DNA of 7,163 nt from Phycisphaerales bacterium (GTDB taxonomy: Bacteria > Planctomycetota > Phycisphaerae > Tepidisphaerales > Tepidisphaeraceae), in assembly GCA_003153655.1 (NCBI GenBank), contig PMAK01000152.1, forward strand, positions 14,463 to 21,625. The letters run 5' to 3'. Shown here in pieces: positions 6,741 through 7,163 of this stretch (position 1 is its first letter; every line of letters begins with the position of its first letter). The notes under the pieces are model-generated. The model saw only the letters and a list, made by a program, of their open reading frames with translations, was not told where the DNA came from and ran no database searches. The position numbers were made by a program, and so were the translations under genes.

Positions 6741-6796
6741 GTGCGTGGATACGCAGATTATTTCTCCAGACTGCGTATAACCATCGCTATACGCAC
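6741..6796 (-). promoter_or_regulatory. Cluster of alternating TGCGTAT/ATACGCA inverted half-sites
   Basis: Four alternating half-sites occur in 56 bases: TGCGT (6742-6746), ATACGCA (6749-6755), TGCGTAT (6772-6778) and ATACGCA (6789-6795). The right-hand pair forms a perfect 8-base-arm repeat with an 8-base spacer (6772-6795). The middle pair, ATACGCAG/CTGCGTAT (6749-6756, 6771-6778), is perfect with a 14-base spacer. The outer GTGCGT/ACGCAC (6741-6746, 6791-6796) also match. This could be a tandem operator for a dimeric repressor, or a leader RNA able to fold in mutually exclusive ways. Confidence 0.5.
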
Positions 6797-6849
6797 TCCT
6801 AGCTTTCATACCGCCACCCCCTCTCTTTATCTTTTAGGAGATACTATAG

Positions 6850-7163
6850 TTACACGGAGTCTAGATTCTTGATAACAGCATCCACCCTCTCTAACGTCTC
6901 ATCACGCCCGAGCAGAGCCACGCTCTCGAAGATGCCGGGAGAGACGGTCCTACCGGAGAGAGCCACCCGCAAAGGCTGGTAGACGGATCGCGGCTTCAGC
7001 GCACGATGCTCGAGCACTTCTTCAAGCGCCTCCCGCACGCTCGCCTCGTCGAAGTCAACGACCTCGGCAAGCGCCGCGCGCACGTCCACGAGCACCGCGC
7101 GGCCGTCCTCGCCCAGCCACTTCTCCCGCGCCGCCGGATCGTCATTCACGCCATCGAAGATGA
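6850..7163 (-). CDS. gltX: Glutamyl-tRNA synthetase, C-terminal end (5' part outside window)
   Basis: The frame is open from the right edge to a TAA at 6850-6852 and shows about 104 residues of the anticodon-binding helical domain. The diagnostic segment is LKPRSVYQPLRVALSGRTVSPGIFESVALLGRDETLERVDAVI, the conserved ending of bacterial class I glutamyl-tRNA synthetases ((K)xR..(F/Y)xP(L/I)R(V/I)A(L/V)(T/S)G...SP.(L/I)FE...LLG...(T/V)L.R). The enzyme charges tRNA-Glu with glutamate in the cytoplasm. The catalytic HIGH and KMSKS motifs lie outside the window, so discriminating and non-discriminating forms cannot be told apart. The GTG at 7149 is not the start, because coding sequence (IFDG) continues upstream to the edge. 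The protein reads as actinobacterial in style, unlike the genes left of 6360. Confidence 0.85.
   Translation of the reverse strand, partial: IFDGVNDDPAAREKWLGEDGRAVLVDVRAALAEVVDFDEASVREALEEVLEHRALKPRSVYQPLRVALSGRTVSPGIFESVALLGRDETLERVDAVIKNLDSV

Larger units (their letters stand above)
6649..6849 (-). promoter_or_regulatory. Structured leader/intergenic region between gltX and the HD-type gene start
   Basis: These 201 bases separate the gltX stop from the next minus-strand start. The middle (6695-6796) is packed with perfect inverted repeats, described separately, while the part next to gltX (about 6800-6849) is AT-rich with no hairpin terminator. A small frame starting at 6809 on the minus strand has a GGGGGTGG stretch before its ATG. 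Its codons lack the high third-position GC of the neighbours and it runs into the next gene in the wrong frame, so I treat the region as non-coding. Confidence 0.5.

Noticed and set aside
6196..6802. Two plus-strand frames (about 145 codons each) across the 5' end of the large minus-strand gene
   Set aside because: They overlap each other and the better-supported minus-strand frame, have no recognisable domain, and carry shadow-like composition.
6504..6809. A 101-codon minus-strand frame beginning with MKARSAYSDG, preceded by a purine-rich stretch
   Set aside because: Third codon positions are not GC-biased in its first part, the second half is an arginine-rich shadow of the HD-type start, and the region is dominated by inverted repeats. 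A short leader peptide is not excluded.
6649..6849. A tRNA or known riboswitch between gltX and the next gene
   Set aside because: No cloverleaf with the T-loop consensus is present, and I could not match the hairpins to any riboswitch consensus I know. A GAUGG word in the leader is too short to suggest a fluoride riboswitch.
1..7163. A new defence, toxin-antitoxin, CRISPR or mobile element system
   Set aside because: No transposase, integrase, nuclease, toxin, repeat-spacer array or attachment-site duplication could be found on either strand. The genes are ordinary or hypothetical and do not form an evident system.

Overview
The window appears to hold DNA of two origins. From the left edge to about position 6360 the genes look like those of a high-GC bacterium of the planctomycete type (possibly Phycisphaerae). 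They include a large exported DUF4159 protein with an alpha/alpha-barrel domain, a small secreted helical protein, and several lineage-type hypothetical proteins. From about 6360 to the right edge, the start of an HDOD/HD-type regulatory protein and the C-terminal end of glutamyl-tRNA synthetase (gltX) both read like actinobacterial (Thermoleophilia/Solirubrobacterales-type) sequence. These assignments rest on recognising protein families by eye, not on a database search.

Layout, plus strand: the 3' part of a hypothetical protein gene (to 1040); a 213-base non-coding gap; a membrane-anchored coiled-coil protein (1254-1958); a DUF1697 protein (2003-2551); a GNAT acetyltransferase gene overlapping it by ATGA that is broken by an apparent internal deletion and frameshift (2548-3169); and a small secreted protein with its own candidate promoter and a clear ribosome binding site (3299-3586). 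A long imperfect hairpin (3611-3665) sits between this gene and the convergent next one. Minus strand: a 986-codon DUF4159 reading frame (3688-6648) whose first ~97 codons seem to belong to a different gene, a 201-base leader rich in inverted repeats (6649-6849), and the 3' end of gltX (6850 to the edge).

The genes from 1254 to 3169 are tightly packed and probably co-transcribed. No common pathway is evident. The DUF4159 protein is not accompanied here by the MoxR/DUF58/BatA-type genes it is often found with. I see no CRISPR array, insertion sequence, tRNA or rRNA, and no convincing new defence or biosynthetic system. The points most worth a second look are the in-frame join near 6360 (assembly chimera or real fusion), the deletion-disrupted acetyltransferase gene, and the nested inverted repeats at 6695-6796.
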